In this document: one piece after another, positions 43,289-56,600 of the stretch
Numbering within the stretch: the first letter of the stretch is position 1
Layout of the letters: each line of letters starts with the position of its first letter
Assembly (NCBI RefSeq): GCF_015706575.1
Contig: NW_024037070.1
Span: 4,335,874 to 4,399,873, forward strand
DNA from: Patiria miniata
Taxonomy: Eukaryota > Echinodermata > Asteroidea > Valvatida > Asterinidae
Direction: 5' to 3'
Length of the DNA stretch: 64,000 nucleotides
Notes under the pieces: model-generated
What the model was told of the DNA's origin: nothing
The model's input: only the letters and a program-made list of their open reading frames with translations
Databases searched by the model: none
Translations under genes and position numbers: made by a program

Positions 43289-44640
43289 ATGCAATTTCGG
43301 ACTTCAATTGAACACCAGAGAGTTGAACTTGACGTTTGATAAATAGGATCTAGAATCTGAAAGCAAAATCTTTGAGAAATTGTTCTTTTTGAAAGTCATG
43401 AAAGTAAGATAACAGTTGTAGTAATAGATCACATGTGTAATGTTCTGAAACAATTCCATTTTCAAGACGTGACAGAGTTTTCAGTTAGCAAATTAGCTTA
43501 CATGACATTTACCGTTTGAGAACAACAAGGCGCTGTCTGGCGTTAATAGTGACAGTAGGCCTACAAGAGGATACTATGTAACGACAGAGGCAGTCAGGCT
43601 AGATTTTAACCTGGGACTAGCTTCCAGTCTGCCAACTTATCAATGTCTTTGAGGCTAGAAGAAAATAATTTATTTATCAGACATTTTCGAAGAGCTTGGT
43701 CAAAATATTGACATGTGACTTGATAATGCATGCATTTATATAAGCATGATCAACGTTTGCTTTGTGATAACGCAGTGGCGAGTGGTATCACATGATGCTA
43801 ATCCAGATAGTGAACCCCCCCCCTCGAAAAAAAAGTGTGTATGGGCATGCTCTTTGAACTGGCATAGTTGATGAAGAAATACTGTTTGTTTGGCATTGGC
43901 TTTTGCATGGTATGCATTGGTGTCCAGATCAGTTGAAGATGTTTCACTGCAAATCTCTGTAGTGATCCTAGCTCGTTTAAAGAAAGGTTCTAAAATAACC
44001 ATGTGTGACTGAAATGCTGACTACATGTAGCGCTCCAGCAGCTTGATCTTTGGGGACCAAAAGTTTGCTTCTTTCGTAGCGTAATTACGTGAAAAACAAC
44101 ACATTTCCGAGGTATAGTTGTGTCAACTTTTTGTATTTTAATTGGGAAGAATTTTGCATCCTGACGCCCCTTTTTTCATCATGTACCGGGATTATCTCAA
44201 TGAAGGTCATTCATTGCAAAAACTGTTAAAAAGATATGAATCTGGGACCGAGAAATATTTTCAATTTTGTTAGAAAATACTTTGAAAATGCACTCAACTC
44301 TCCATAGACTTTGCACACAACCAAAGAAGTGGCATCATCTTTCCAACTATCATCAATGTGTGGTCAATATGTTTTTTGAGCTTATTTTTGTGGGTTTTTT
44401 CCTCAAAAGTCCTTCTTTAACTAAAAATGTCAATAACTTTCCTCTCTCCATAGAAACCCGCCTTTGATGGTCACATTGAGTTCTCCACAACTCAACACTG
44501 GAGGAAGCTAGTTGATGTTAACAGGGATTCAGACTTTTAGGCTGCATTAACTTTCAATAAAAAATAACAAGGACTTCAACTTCAGTACTATATCTTCAGA
44601 CCAGCAGTTGCACAGCAAAGGAATATATTCATCCGTTACC
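43289..44640. other. Region upstream of the NRF-6-like gene
   Basis: No gene. Positions 44150-44385 are a repeat (ATCTCAATGAAGGTCA, CTCTCCATAGACTTTG) that recurs at 46856-47055. The promoter should be in the last few hundred bp. Confidence 0.45.
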
Positions 44641-47600
44641 ATGGCAACACAGGGGACATTTTTCCTGGGAGCGATCATCCTGGCCTTAGCTTGCTCCCTC
44701 CCAGCTGTTGCTGCTGACATTCAAGTCAAGAATCTGATGTATGGATCCCGAGAGCCACCGCTTAAAAATTTGAAGTCAGTGGCAATGAATAACACGGTGT
44801 CGCCGCAGTGCCGGGCCGAAGTCGACAAACTTCTCAGTGGCGACATGAAGACTCTTGTAGGAGATGCTGTAATGGGTGGGTATTGTTTACTGAGAAAGTA
44901 CAGTATTTTGAACTTTGCATGAATCCAAGTTTTGATTTTCAGGTAGGATAATTATCAATCTCTTGTGTAGATGCAAAGTCATAGATGGTACTCAACATGA
45001 AGTGGCAGACACTTTCATGTAGAGGGCCTCTTTTTCTTGGGGGGGGGGGGAGGGGTGCGGGTACTCGGTGTGGTTTTACACAATAAAAGCTCATTTGTTT
45101 ACATCTTCAAATGTTTATGTGGGGGGGGGGGCGCAGGGGGGGCACAGGTCTCTGGAGTCTCCAATGGCCCATCGTTACATCATTGGGTACCAACAAATTG
45201 AGGACATTTCTTGATCTAAAGTAAATGCCAAATTCAGAAAAAGTGTGGATTGCACCATGCTTGGGTGAATTTTATTTGACAACCTACTCGCACACTAAAT
45301 TCCGATCTTTGTGATTTCATAAACAAAAATTGTTTACATTTTTCTACTCTTTATAATGTGGATTGATTCCGATTTAAGTAAACAAGTAAATAAGTAAATA
45401 GCCATGAAAAACCATTTACAATATATGTGTACTCTGTTTTCAAATCCTTTTTTTTTAAACTCACGGCTTATTTTCTAATACCCATTGGGAAAACCTTTAA
45501 AAATTGCGGTTTGAGCTTAGTATTTCTTCTTTTTTGTGTGGTAGCTCTGGATGCATTTGGCAAACCGCCAGCGGGAATACTTCAGTTAAACACTGCATGG
45601 CTCGGCCACTATGATGAATGCATGGCCATTGAGGGTTTCAACTATTGTCTGACTATGCTGTCACTCAATCTTACCAGCATAGCACAGGTAAGAAACTCCA
45701 GTCCTATGGGGGGGGGGGGGGGGGCACTGCCGCTGGAACAAACTTTTGTCAGGGGGTGCTGGAATTTATAAAGGACGGACAAAATTAATACGAAAGCGGA
45801 GCACAAAGCCCTTACGTCGTGGCTCAATTTGGAATATGGATGCTGAGGCAATCTGAGGCGATTCTTGGCCACTTTCATTTGACTTTTTAGCAAAAGGTTT
45901 TTTGAGATTATAAAAACAATTTATTTTATTATTTTGTTTAAATTGCTCTTAAAACGTTTAACTGTACTGAAAAGTGGAGAACCCTGTATTTTTATCTCCA
46001 TTTTGGTTCCATTTAATTCTGGAAAAAGAATTGTATCATTGCGCATGACATCGCATGTAAATATTATTGTTGCAAGGCTGCTTCCGTACATTTAGTAAAT
46101 TCCGTCGTGTATGTTTTGTTTTATTTTTCGAGCCCTTACGGCGTGGGGCCACAGGGCCAGGGGCCCACTTTAAGGCCCCGGAAAATGCTGGATTCTGGAT
46201 GCACTGTGATGAGATATACTGGTAGTATACTGAAACATATAAAACCCGAAAGGATTTTTTTGGGGTTTAAGTTAAAACAAATGGTTCCACTGGAAGCGGA
46301 CAAATTTCTGTTCATAAAAATATTCACATAGTTCTAACTCACCAAACGATGTGGCTCTCGATATTATTTGCAGTGTTATTTGCTTGTTGGAATGGCAAAT
46401 ATAAAAGACTAAAAGACCAAATGTATCTTGATGTTTATGATCGGTACATGGCAAGTTTGGGGCTATAGGCAATAATTTATCGGTCTACAGAGTTTTTATG
46501 AGGAAAAACTTGCAGACTACACTGGAATTGGCGTAAAGCATGACTGGTTTCAATTAACCTTGCTATTTGTAAATGTTGAGTACAGAATGCTTGCAACGTC
46601 AAAGAAACTTTTAAATGAAAAGAAAAGCCTTCAGGGGAAAGGTATGAACATTTGCCCCTATTGAAAGATCGAATGAAAAAAATCCTGGCAAGCATAATCA
46701 ACTTTGCCACCATTGTCATGGCCGAGGTTATTGCTTTCGGGTCAAAGCTTCCATCACGGCGGAAATATAGTTGGGGGTGCTGCAGCACCCACAGCACCCC
46801 CCGTTCCCGCGGGCTGGGGGGGGGGAGATATTTCACCAAAAGGCCCCTCGGAAAAAATGTTGCAACCTGATGCCACTTTTTTCTTCATATATCATCTCAA
46901 TGAAGGTCAGTTATTGCAAAAATGATGATAAGACATGAATCTGGCACTGAGAAATGATTCCAATTTTGTTAAGAAATACTTATACAATTTTCTCGACTCT
47001 CCATAGACTTTGTACACAATCATGGAAGTGGCGTCAGATTGCAACATTTTTCCAGTACCTCTAACAGACTTCTTATATGATTATTTTGATTCATCCAACC
47101 TCAACAACCTAAATGCAAGAACACACTAGAAAGCGCTCAGAGAGTGCAAACCTCCGCTGAGGCTAAACAATTCCCCCACCATACTGTCAGTACACCCAAA
47201 AGAAAAACTCGTGTAAATGGTGAAGAATCCTTTAAAAAAATCCTGCATCCAGACCCAGATCCCGATCACTTCTAAAATCGAATCAATGAGTACTTGTACC
47301 AAGGACCACTCCAAAAAAAATTCTTTTTAAGAGACAAACCAACCAACCAACAAACTAACCAAATCCGATGAAAACATAACCTCCCTGGCGGAGGTAATAA
47401 TACCGTGAAAAAGTAACTAACAATACAGTGTATTCAGGGAATGTAAATTTAATGCTTTTCGGTGTGACTCTGATAAGTCGATCTGAAATGGGTTCACAAC
47501 TTTTGTCCTGACAAATGTTGTACTGTAATTGCATGTGACTGCTAATAATACATGTACATGTATGACTCTTATAATACGACAATTAACATGGTTATGCTAG

Positions 47601-50600
47601 TTTGTTCTAGTTTGAGCGGGTTTGTGTCTAACTTTATCCTTTGCAGGCCCAATTATGAACTGAGCTTAAAGTCAGTTCATTGTTTTTTGGCAGTGTATAT
47701 TTTGCCGGAGACGGCAAACCTTTAGTAAACGTTAGTTTGCCGGATATGCACTGAACATGCGCAGTTACTGTTTTTTTGTACTTAACACATTTTCCGGTGA
47801 CAAGTTTTAGTCTGGCTCCATGCCAAAATTATCGTTGTTACCTCGTATTCACAAGATGGGATTCAGACCATTTTATAATTTCGGACTTTATTTCCCTTTT
47901 AAAAAAAATCCTCCAGAGCCACAAATCTGAAAAAGAAAATGTAATACTCTGCAAAAAATGTTTGAGACATGTTAAAATAATAAAAGAAGAATATTCTTAT
48001 TTATTTGGGGATGAGAAAAAAAAAAGTTTAAAAAATGTGGTTCGGTCGGAATCGAACGCGAGTCATCCCGCTTACTAGAGCCTTTGCTTTAAAACCATTA
48101 CACCAAACGTGCTACACACATTTTGGTGGGAATTTAATACATCTTATAATTCAGCCCTATTTTAAAGAGTACAGCGCCCTCTGTTGATATGGATTGCCGC
48201 CGGCAAACCTTTAGTAATCGTTAGTTTGCCGTCATTACCTCCGGCAAAATATCCACTATCTTGTTTTTTTCCATGGGTGATTTTGAATAACATCTGCTAA
48301 GATCTTAGGTCAAGTCGTTGAAACCTCCCCCCCCCCCCCCTTGTACTGAATGGATATCAATCCAACTTATTTTGGGTCTTTTCAGAATGTGCCATCGTTC
48401 AATCAATCAATGTTTGCTCAGATAAAGCAAATGAACATCCAGTGGGGTGTCTGCCCGCCGGCCAATTGCAGCGAGACGGATGTACTGTTGGTCCTTAATG
48501 AACTTTTAGGTGAGTTTTGCAGTAATAACAAATCCCAAAGAAAACAAGTTCACAGTCGGTGAATCAGTCAGTCAGAGGACTCACCTTGCTATTTGAGCAA
48601 CAAACAAAAATTGCTCACTTTTGTTTAAACGGCCCAGAACATGAATCTTAAATGCTAAAACATATTTTATGCAAAATTTCATTTCGCTGAAATATTGGAA
48701 AACTATGAGACAGCCCTGTTTGGTAACAGTTTTTTCTAAAAATGCACTTTTTGAAACATTCAAAATGTTCCATGCTTTTCTTGACAACCTAGGAAGCTGT
48801 CGCTGTTGCTGTTGCTGTGATGTCATTTCTAGGAATACACTCCTCCGTTCAGAGATTTTTTGTTCAAATTGTAAACCTAAAAACTTGCTTATCGCAAACA
48901 TTTTGTGAGAAAAGTTTGTTCATTGATTAAGTGTCATGTACTGAAACAACAATGAATCACAAAAATAGAAAATGTTCCACATCAAAAAATTAAAAAAATT
49001 CTGGCAACTTTTGTTGCTGTAGCAACTGTAATACTGGGATTTCCACCTAAAATGACATCACAGTTATGCTCATGAATATGGAATTTGACTTGGTATATAA
49101 AAATAGAACATTGCTAGCAACTACAGTTCTGTATACCTTTTGGTATACAGAAAGTATATGTAAAAAAATTTCATTATAGTGATTTTCTAAGTGCCAACAA
49201 TTGGTTTGATTTATAAACTTTTGTAGGCAAATCAGATTTTCATTAAAGCTGCACATTCATTTTAGTGGTAATTGTTATGAATATTTTTTTCAACTGGACG
49301 TATCGGATTTGCTTACAAGTGTCATTTTTTTCTGTTTTCCTTGCAGATGGCCTAAAGTTACTGGAACGGTTTGGAATACCGACTGATGCTCTGAAAGCAG
49401 CATATGCAATATGCACTAAGAACCCAACTATACCATACGATGCTGGAGTCATCTGTACAGTGTAAGTTTCTCTGAATTTTACTTTTGAGTGTGGCAAGCT
49501 TTTTTTTCCATTTGACCCATTAGTTTGTGTTCTGCCCTAAACCATCCTGCCTGTTACTCCCTGTACTGACCCGAACCACCCTGCCTGTTATTCCCTGTAC
49601 TGACCCGAACCACCCTGCCTGTTACTCCCTGTACTGACCCGAACCATCCTGCCTGTTATTCCCTGTACTGCCCCAAACCGCCCTGCCTATTACTCCGCGT
49701 TTTGCCCCAAACTGCCCTGCTTGTTACTTTCTTACTGCCCAAAACCGCCTGCCTGTTACTCCCTGCACTGCCCCAAATCACCCTGCCTGTTACTCCCTGC
49801 ACTGCCCCAAATCACCCTGCCTGTTACTCCCTGCACTGCCCCGAACTGCCCCGAACTGCCCCGAACTGCCCTGCCTGTTATTTCCAGTACTGCCCCAAAC
49901 CGTCCTGCCTATTATTCCCTGTACCGCCCCAAACCACCCTGCTTTTAACTCCGTGTTCTGTCCCAAACCGCCCTGCCTGTTTCTTCCTGTACTGCCCCAA
50001 ATCACCTGCCTGTTACTCGCTGTACTGCTCCAAACCGCCCTGCTTGTTACTTTCTGTACTGCCCCGAACCGCCCTGCCTGTTACACCCTGTACTCACTGC
50101 CCCGAACCAGCCTGCTTGTTACTCCCTGTACTGCCCCAAACCGCCCTGCCTATTACTCCGTGTTCTGCCCCAAACTGCCCTGCTGGTTACTTTATGTACT
50201 GCCCCAAACCACCTGCCTGTTACTCCCTGTACTGCCCCAAATCACCTGCCTGTTACTCCCTGTACTGCCCCAAACCACCCTGCCTGTTTCTCCCTGTACT
50301 ACCCCGAACCGCCCTGCCTGTTTCTTCCTGTACTGCCCCAAACCGCCTGCCTGTTACTCCCTGTACTGCCCCGAACCGCCCTGCCTGTTACTCCCTGTAC
50401 TGTCCCAAACCACCCTGCCTATTACTCCCTGTACTGCCCCAAACTGCTGTGCCTGTTACTCCCTGTACTGCCCCAAACTGCCTTAACTCCCTGTACTGCC
50501 CCAAACCGTCCTGCCTGTTTCTTCCTGTACTGCCCCAAACCACCTGCCTGTTACTTCCTGTACTGCCCCGTACCGCCCTGCTTGTTACTTTCTGTACTGC

Positions 50601-53600
50601 CCCGAACCGCCTGCCTGTTAGTCCCTGTCCCTGTACTGTCCAGAAGCTGTTTCATTTAACTGCTTATCCAACATATAGTTAAACAGTGATGAAGTTTGAA
50701 CATGGCATGTCCTTTACAACTTCCTGTGACCTGTAAATGGCTCAAACTCTTTGGGTTAGGAAGCCTACCATTTGTGACCCTCAAGCAGTCACTTGGACCA
50801 ATTTTTGAAACCTGGGATTTTTGGCTCATGGGAAGGGACATTGAATATGCATTTCAATAATGTATAAAATATATTGGACACAATCTGATGGAGTTGGTAG
50901 ATATTTGTAGTTCCCAATTTTCATCAATATCAAAATATGGCCATGTGACTAAAAATAGTCTGATTGGTTTTGGGGGTGGACTCGGTCACATTAAACTAAT
51001 ATATTGTAGGCTACATTTTTTTTTGGTAAGTGATGCTGACTGATAATTTTAACAAGCAAAAGCAATCATTATTTTGATAGCAGACTATTTTAAATGTAGG
51101 CTCTGATTAAATTGTTCATGTTACATGCCTGTTAGCATACACTTTCTGTTCGGATTTAGTTGAAAGGTTACAACTATGACGACTTATGGACTTTGACAAT
51201 GACTATTTGTAGGACAGATTGCGTCAAGTTGTTCTCATACACCCAGACAATGTTATCTCTGCTTTGATTTGTGCAACAAGCAGTAAACAGAGCTGTTTAA
51301 GATCAACACTGATTATTTCAACCACACATGATTTCTGACGTGAATATTGCAATTTCAGCGTACTTACGCAAGGCTTTATTATTACTGACCAGTGAATGAA
51401 TTTGTAGTTGAACAATGACCCTTGATCTCGACGGCACTGTATGAGTGCCCAACCAATTGAACTGACAAGCCTCATTTGTCAGTGTCTTTTGTATCTGGGT
51501 GAAATGTCCAGAGGGCTTGATGACTCATTGCGTCACTTAAAGTTATAGTCCATCATTTTTGTTTGTGCATTTTGTTCGTTTGAAGCAACAAAAGTTCTCA
51601 AAATCTAATGAAGGATACTGAACAATCAACCTGATGAAGTTTCAGCTCAGCTTCAGCTGTTTATTCGGAGAAAAACAGCATTCTAGGATCTCGATTTCAA
51701 ATCAAAAGTTGCTGAATCATGTTTTGAATTGGGCCTGAATTCAGCGTCCTAAACACGTTCTCACTGAGCCAATTGCAGCTACGCGATGTCGCGCACTGAT
51801 CCAACGAATTATAGCAACCGAGGGTGCGTGTGCGTCTTGCCAATGCTTGCGTGCGCTTCGCCGAATAACAAAACGAACTACTAATTTAAAGTTTCCTACG
51901 GTGCGTCTTAAGAAGCACCGTTGGAAAGGCCTTCTTTCGTTGATTACTTCAAAATGACAGCTTGCCAGAAAGAATTATTTCACAGGGAGTTTAGTCCCCT
52001 TACTATCTTACAACCAAGTACGTTTTTCAACAATAATTCGCCAGCTACTTTTCGGATAGCTGCAAATGATGGACTATAGCTTTAAACAAAGTTTAGGGAG
52101 ACTCGGGCCTAAATTCTGTATAACCGTATGTTCATAGACCCGTATGTTCGTATGTTAGTTTTGAAAAAAAATTACAACTTCTACATGTTTCCATGAATTT
52201 TAATGAAACTTGGATGCAGTGACCCTTGGGTGGGAAGATACAATTCTTCATCGGATTACTGAGGTCAAAGGTCATGTAGGGGTCATTGTTCAAATATGCT
52301 TTAAATGTTTCTTTGTCTACAGAATTTGATGGATTTTAATGTATCTAATGAATGGAGTGGGGTTCATCACGAGTCTTTCACAGTTGGAGGTCAAAGGTCA
52401 TCTAGGGGTCATTTGAGGTCGTTTAAAAATGTACAAAATATGACTTTGTTTAAGAACACAAAACATATAGGGATCGACCGCAGACCAATTCCATCATATT
52501 CAGTGCACCAATCTGCCTGACTAGATCAATGATGGCGTTTTTCTTTTTCTCTTTTGCTCAGAACTCTGTTTAGCATCATTGCATCCCTGATGATAATTGG
52601 CGCCCTCTATGACGAGTACCTCCAACTCAAACTCCAGCGCTCCGCCTATCAGACTCTGATCCTGAGTCTCCTGAGACCTTTCAGGTTGCTGGACGAGACG
52701 GATGAAGCAGACGAAGATGCCGATGACGTGCCGTTAATCAGGGATGTGGGGACCGGGGCGTCGATCAACAGGGAGAGTGCGCGTGACCCACCAAAGAAAC
52801 AGAGTAAGTCTGTGGAAGTAAAACGTAAAGTCTGTCACGAGCCAATGTGGCCCATCAGGCCGGCGTTTATCTCCGGTTTCAGTACCAGGGACTGAGAATA
52901 GTTCTGTTCTCCCTGTATGGGATGCTAGTCCATCGCAGGTTACTCCCTAAAGCTAATGCCGGTACCCATTTATATACTCCTGGGTGGAGAGAGGCAAGTG
53001 GTGGGGGTGAAGTGGCTTGCCCAAGGACACAACATATGACCAGCAGCTGGATATGATCCTCTGATCGTGAGTCACCAACCCTAACCATTAGGCCACTCTC
53101 AGTGGAAGTATTAGCTAGATCACAACACGGTTTTGAGGGCAAGCATTTTGAAATGTCTCGAGGTAATGGCTGATTTTGACTAAATATACCTTCCAACAAA
53201 AAGTTGGAGGAAGGTAGTCAATACAAAGCAGTCATTCAGTGACTCAACATGGCCAAATATCCCTTAAAAAAAAGAGTATATCTTGGACATTTATATCTGT
53301 GACCCTATTTTCAGACCCTAGCCCCACCCCAAAATGGAGTGGTTGGTCCAACGTTTTGATGATCTAAAGGTATTTTACTCGGTGTATATAATGTACAACA
53401 AATAAAAAATCTTTTGTTTTTTCTTCATTGGGGCCAAATATTTTTTTTTAATAGTCTCGTCGACATAAAAGTCTTTTTTTTGGAAGGCCTTTAAATCATG
53501 GGTAAACAAGAAAGTTGACTTTGATGGCAAAATCATGCACATTGGATGCCATTCACCCCTCATACCAGTTTTTAGGCAAGTTAACAGTTGCTGCAGTTTT

Positions 53601-56600
53601 GGGGTATAAGCCTTCATAATTGTACCAAAAAACCCTAATGTACACAACAGAAGAAAAAAGTGATGGGCCTTATTTTTTTCAGGTGGTCATATCTCGACAA
53701 CGACTTGAAGTTGGCAGCATAAATTTCACATGTTCATAAGAACCACAAAAGTTTGTTCCAAGGGCGGATCCAGAAAAGTTACTGCTGGGGGCGGAAGGTT
53801 TGCTGGGGAGGTGGGCGAGGGGGGGGGGGGGGCAGAAGGGATCTTTCAAGTGAAAAATGGCCTTATTTGAGAAAACTTTGGTCACAAGTGGGGGGGGGGG
53901 GGAAGGGGGGCAGGCACCCCCTCCGCACCCCTTGAATCTGCCTCTGTGACCAGACAGCCGCTAGGACATTTGCCATGGAATGACCCATATGTATTTTTTT
54001 GGGCATTTTTGTTGTAGATTTGGCTGTTCGGTTTCTTCTCTGTTTTGCCCTGAATCGCAACCTGGCCAAGCTGATGGACGTGAAGCAGAGCGACAAGAGC
54101 ATCGGCGCCCTCAACGGCATCCGCGTCATCAGCATGACATGGGTCATCCTGGGTCACACCGTCATCTTTGGCTTCACGGCCAACATCACACGTAAGAGAC
54201 GACATTGACAGTGACACTAAGGGATAGTCTCAAAACATTCTAGATCCATGCCCTGCTTAGCATATATTTCTGCTTAGTGCTTAGCAAGAACCGGTCACCA
54301 GCCAAAATGTCATGTCTTGTATATTGTTATCGTTTCGGTTTGCGGTAACACAATGTGGTAATAACTACTGCTTAGAAGATATTAGTTCTGAAAAGAACTT
54401 GTCCTGCTTATTATCAACTTTGCTAAGTAGTTTTTTGTTCTGATAAGAACAGTCCTGCTGTAAGTTCTTAACGAACTTGTCTTTGGTCTCAACGTTTCGA
54501 CTAGCCTGCTCTAGTCATCGTCAGGAGACTGAAGATAGTTGGAGATGCTACTCCTTAAGTAGGATTTGTTAGGATTGGGAGTGCTAAGTGCTGGGCATGC
54601 CCTGCTCGACAAGTTCTTTTCAGAACTAATATCTTCTAAGCAGTAGTTATTACCACATGGTGTTACCGCAAACCGAAACGATACCGATACCCCACCATGC
54701 AAAGCCTCAAATCTTATATTGTATATTGTTTTCGACTGGTACTCTGCCATTTTCGCTTAGCAATAAATCTAAGCAGCATTTTTCAGCTTAGTAGCACAAT
54801 GAATTTGGCTGTGTTCCTAACACATTTACAACTCTGGTCGTGCATGAAAGCTTGCGCAGTATTTTTCACGAAATAGTCGTACAAAAGCCGTACACAATTT
54901 CTAGTTCTCCCTAGGTTTGTGCACAAACATGGATGCGCCCATCATGCATCACTTTGTACATCTATCGAGTCAGCGCTCTAGTAATTGAATATAGCTCTAT
55001 GATTATAACACAGTTGTGTTGTGGCATGGGTGGCATGGGTGGCTTGTGCGTAAAGCGCTCGCCTCTCACCAAGGTGACCACGGTTCGAATCCTGGCCGCG
55101 GATCGCATGTGAGTAGAGTTGTGCGTTGGTTCTCTCCTGTGCCACGTGGGTTTTTCTCCGGGCCCTCCGGTTTTCCTCCCTCCGGAAAAATCAAACACTT
55201 TCGATCTCAGGCTGTGCTCCGTGGTCATATATGGGTCGATGTGGCTGGCAGCCATAGGCGCCTTTACGTGCCAGCGGCCCGACCACGTTGTAGCCGCGTC
55301 CTTTGCAATTCAGCATACCAGCTGCGAGTATAGGATGATTAGCCTCCCAAATTATTATTATTATTATTATTATTATTAGGCCGAGTAAAAAAAAAAATAG
55401 TTTCTCGTCCGGGGTTTTTGAAAAAAGGGAGGAAGCGGGGCTTTTTATTTTTTATTTTTTATTTTTTTCAAGATGACCGCCTTTTCAAAATTTCCTGCAA
55501 CCGTTGGTGTTCCACTGTTCAAAGACACTTTTAAAGATGAAAGACAAGTTGGACAAGAGAACTGAACATATTTACAGTGTCATTTAGAGTTGTATTGGTA
55601 TTGGTATTTATTTTCCGATGAATTTGTAGACTTTTTCGGTGTGTTTCTACTACATTTTTCAAAAATAAAAAATAATTAAAAAAATCCAGGCGGCCTCCAA
55701 AAAGGAAGCGGGCGGGAACGAGAATCTTGTTGTTTTTTTACGTCGCCTTATTGTTGCTTTTTACTTGACAGACAATACGCCAACCATTCTCAGTTGGATC
55801 CAGAATCACTTCGGCTTCCAGGCTGTGGCAAATGCCTTCTTCTCTGTCGACACCTTCTTCTTCTTGAGGTATTAGGAAATCCTGTTTTGACTCGCTTCTT
55901 TCTTGCCTCTCATCTGTATTGCACCTGGTTCGATTCCTGCCTGGGCCAGAACATGAATTGCATTTGTTTTTCTGTTCCTGCCTGATTCAGGGCTGCTATT
56001 TCAGGTTGAAATCAACCAAAATTTGGCCTCTACGGGGCTAGTAGCTCAAACATTTTACAAGTCAAAATGTATTTTTATTTGAGCAGTACCATAATGAAAA
56101 CTACGGATTATCAGTTTGAATTATAAAAAAAAATGTTTGTTTGCATTGGTTAAACTCAAATAATGAAAAAAAAAAAATTAGCTGCATCCGTTGTTTTGAA
56201 TGGTAAAGCGGAAACAAAAATTGCAATTAGCACCAATCTAAATGTTCTGTCTTTCCTTATTGTTTTATTCCACTTGTTGCTTTGTTTTATGTCTTATGTT
56301 TTGTTAAGGTCTTTAAATGAATATAAACACACATACTGAGATTTGTATCCTTGTGGAGACATTTCTTTGTTCTCGTGTAGTTAAGTTTTCGAGTTTGAAA
56401 GTGTAGTTTCAAAATGCTCTTATTTTAACCAGAATTAATTTCCTTGGCTGAAATTCGGACTTAATATCCCTTTTCTAAAACTCTTCCATTTACGATAGAT
56501 CAACCCACCTTGGAAATTCCTTGTTTTTGATTAAATCCATATATCTATTTCATGTTAACCTTGTGGAAACGTTTTCATCTATAGAAATTGCCCTGTGGAG

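Noticed and set aside
49702-50682. 326-codon plus-strand frame rich in Cys-Pro-Lys-Pro
   Set aside because: Lies wholly within the 34-bp intronic minisatellite; no conserved domain, and it runs through an intron of the NRF-6-like gene.
53375-53647. 90-codon minus-strand frame in NRF-6-like intron 5
   Set aside because: No recognised domain or splice context; A/T-rich chance frame.
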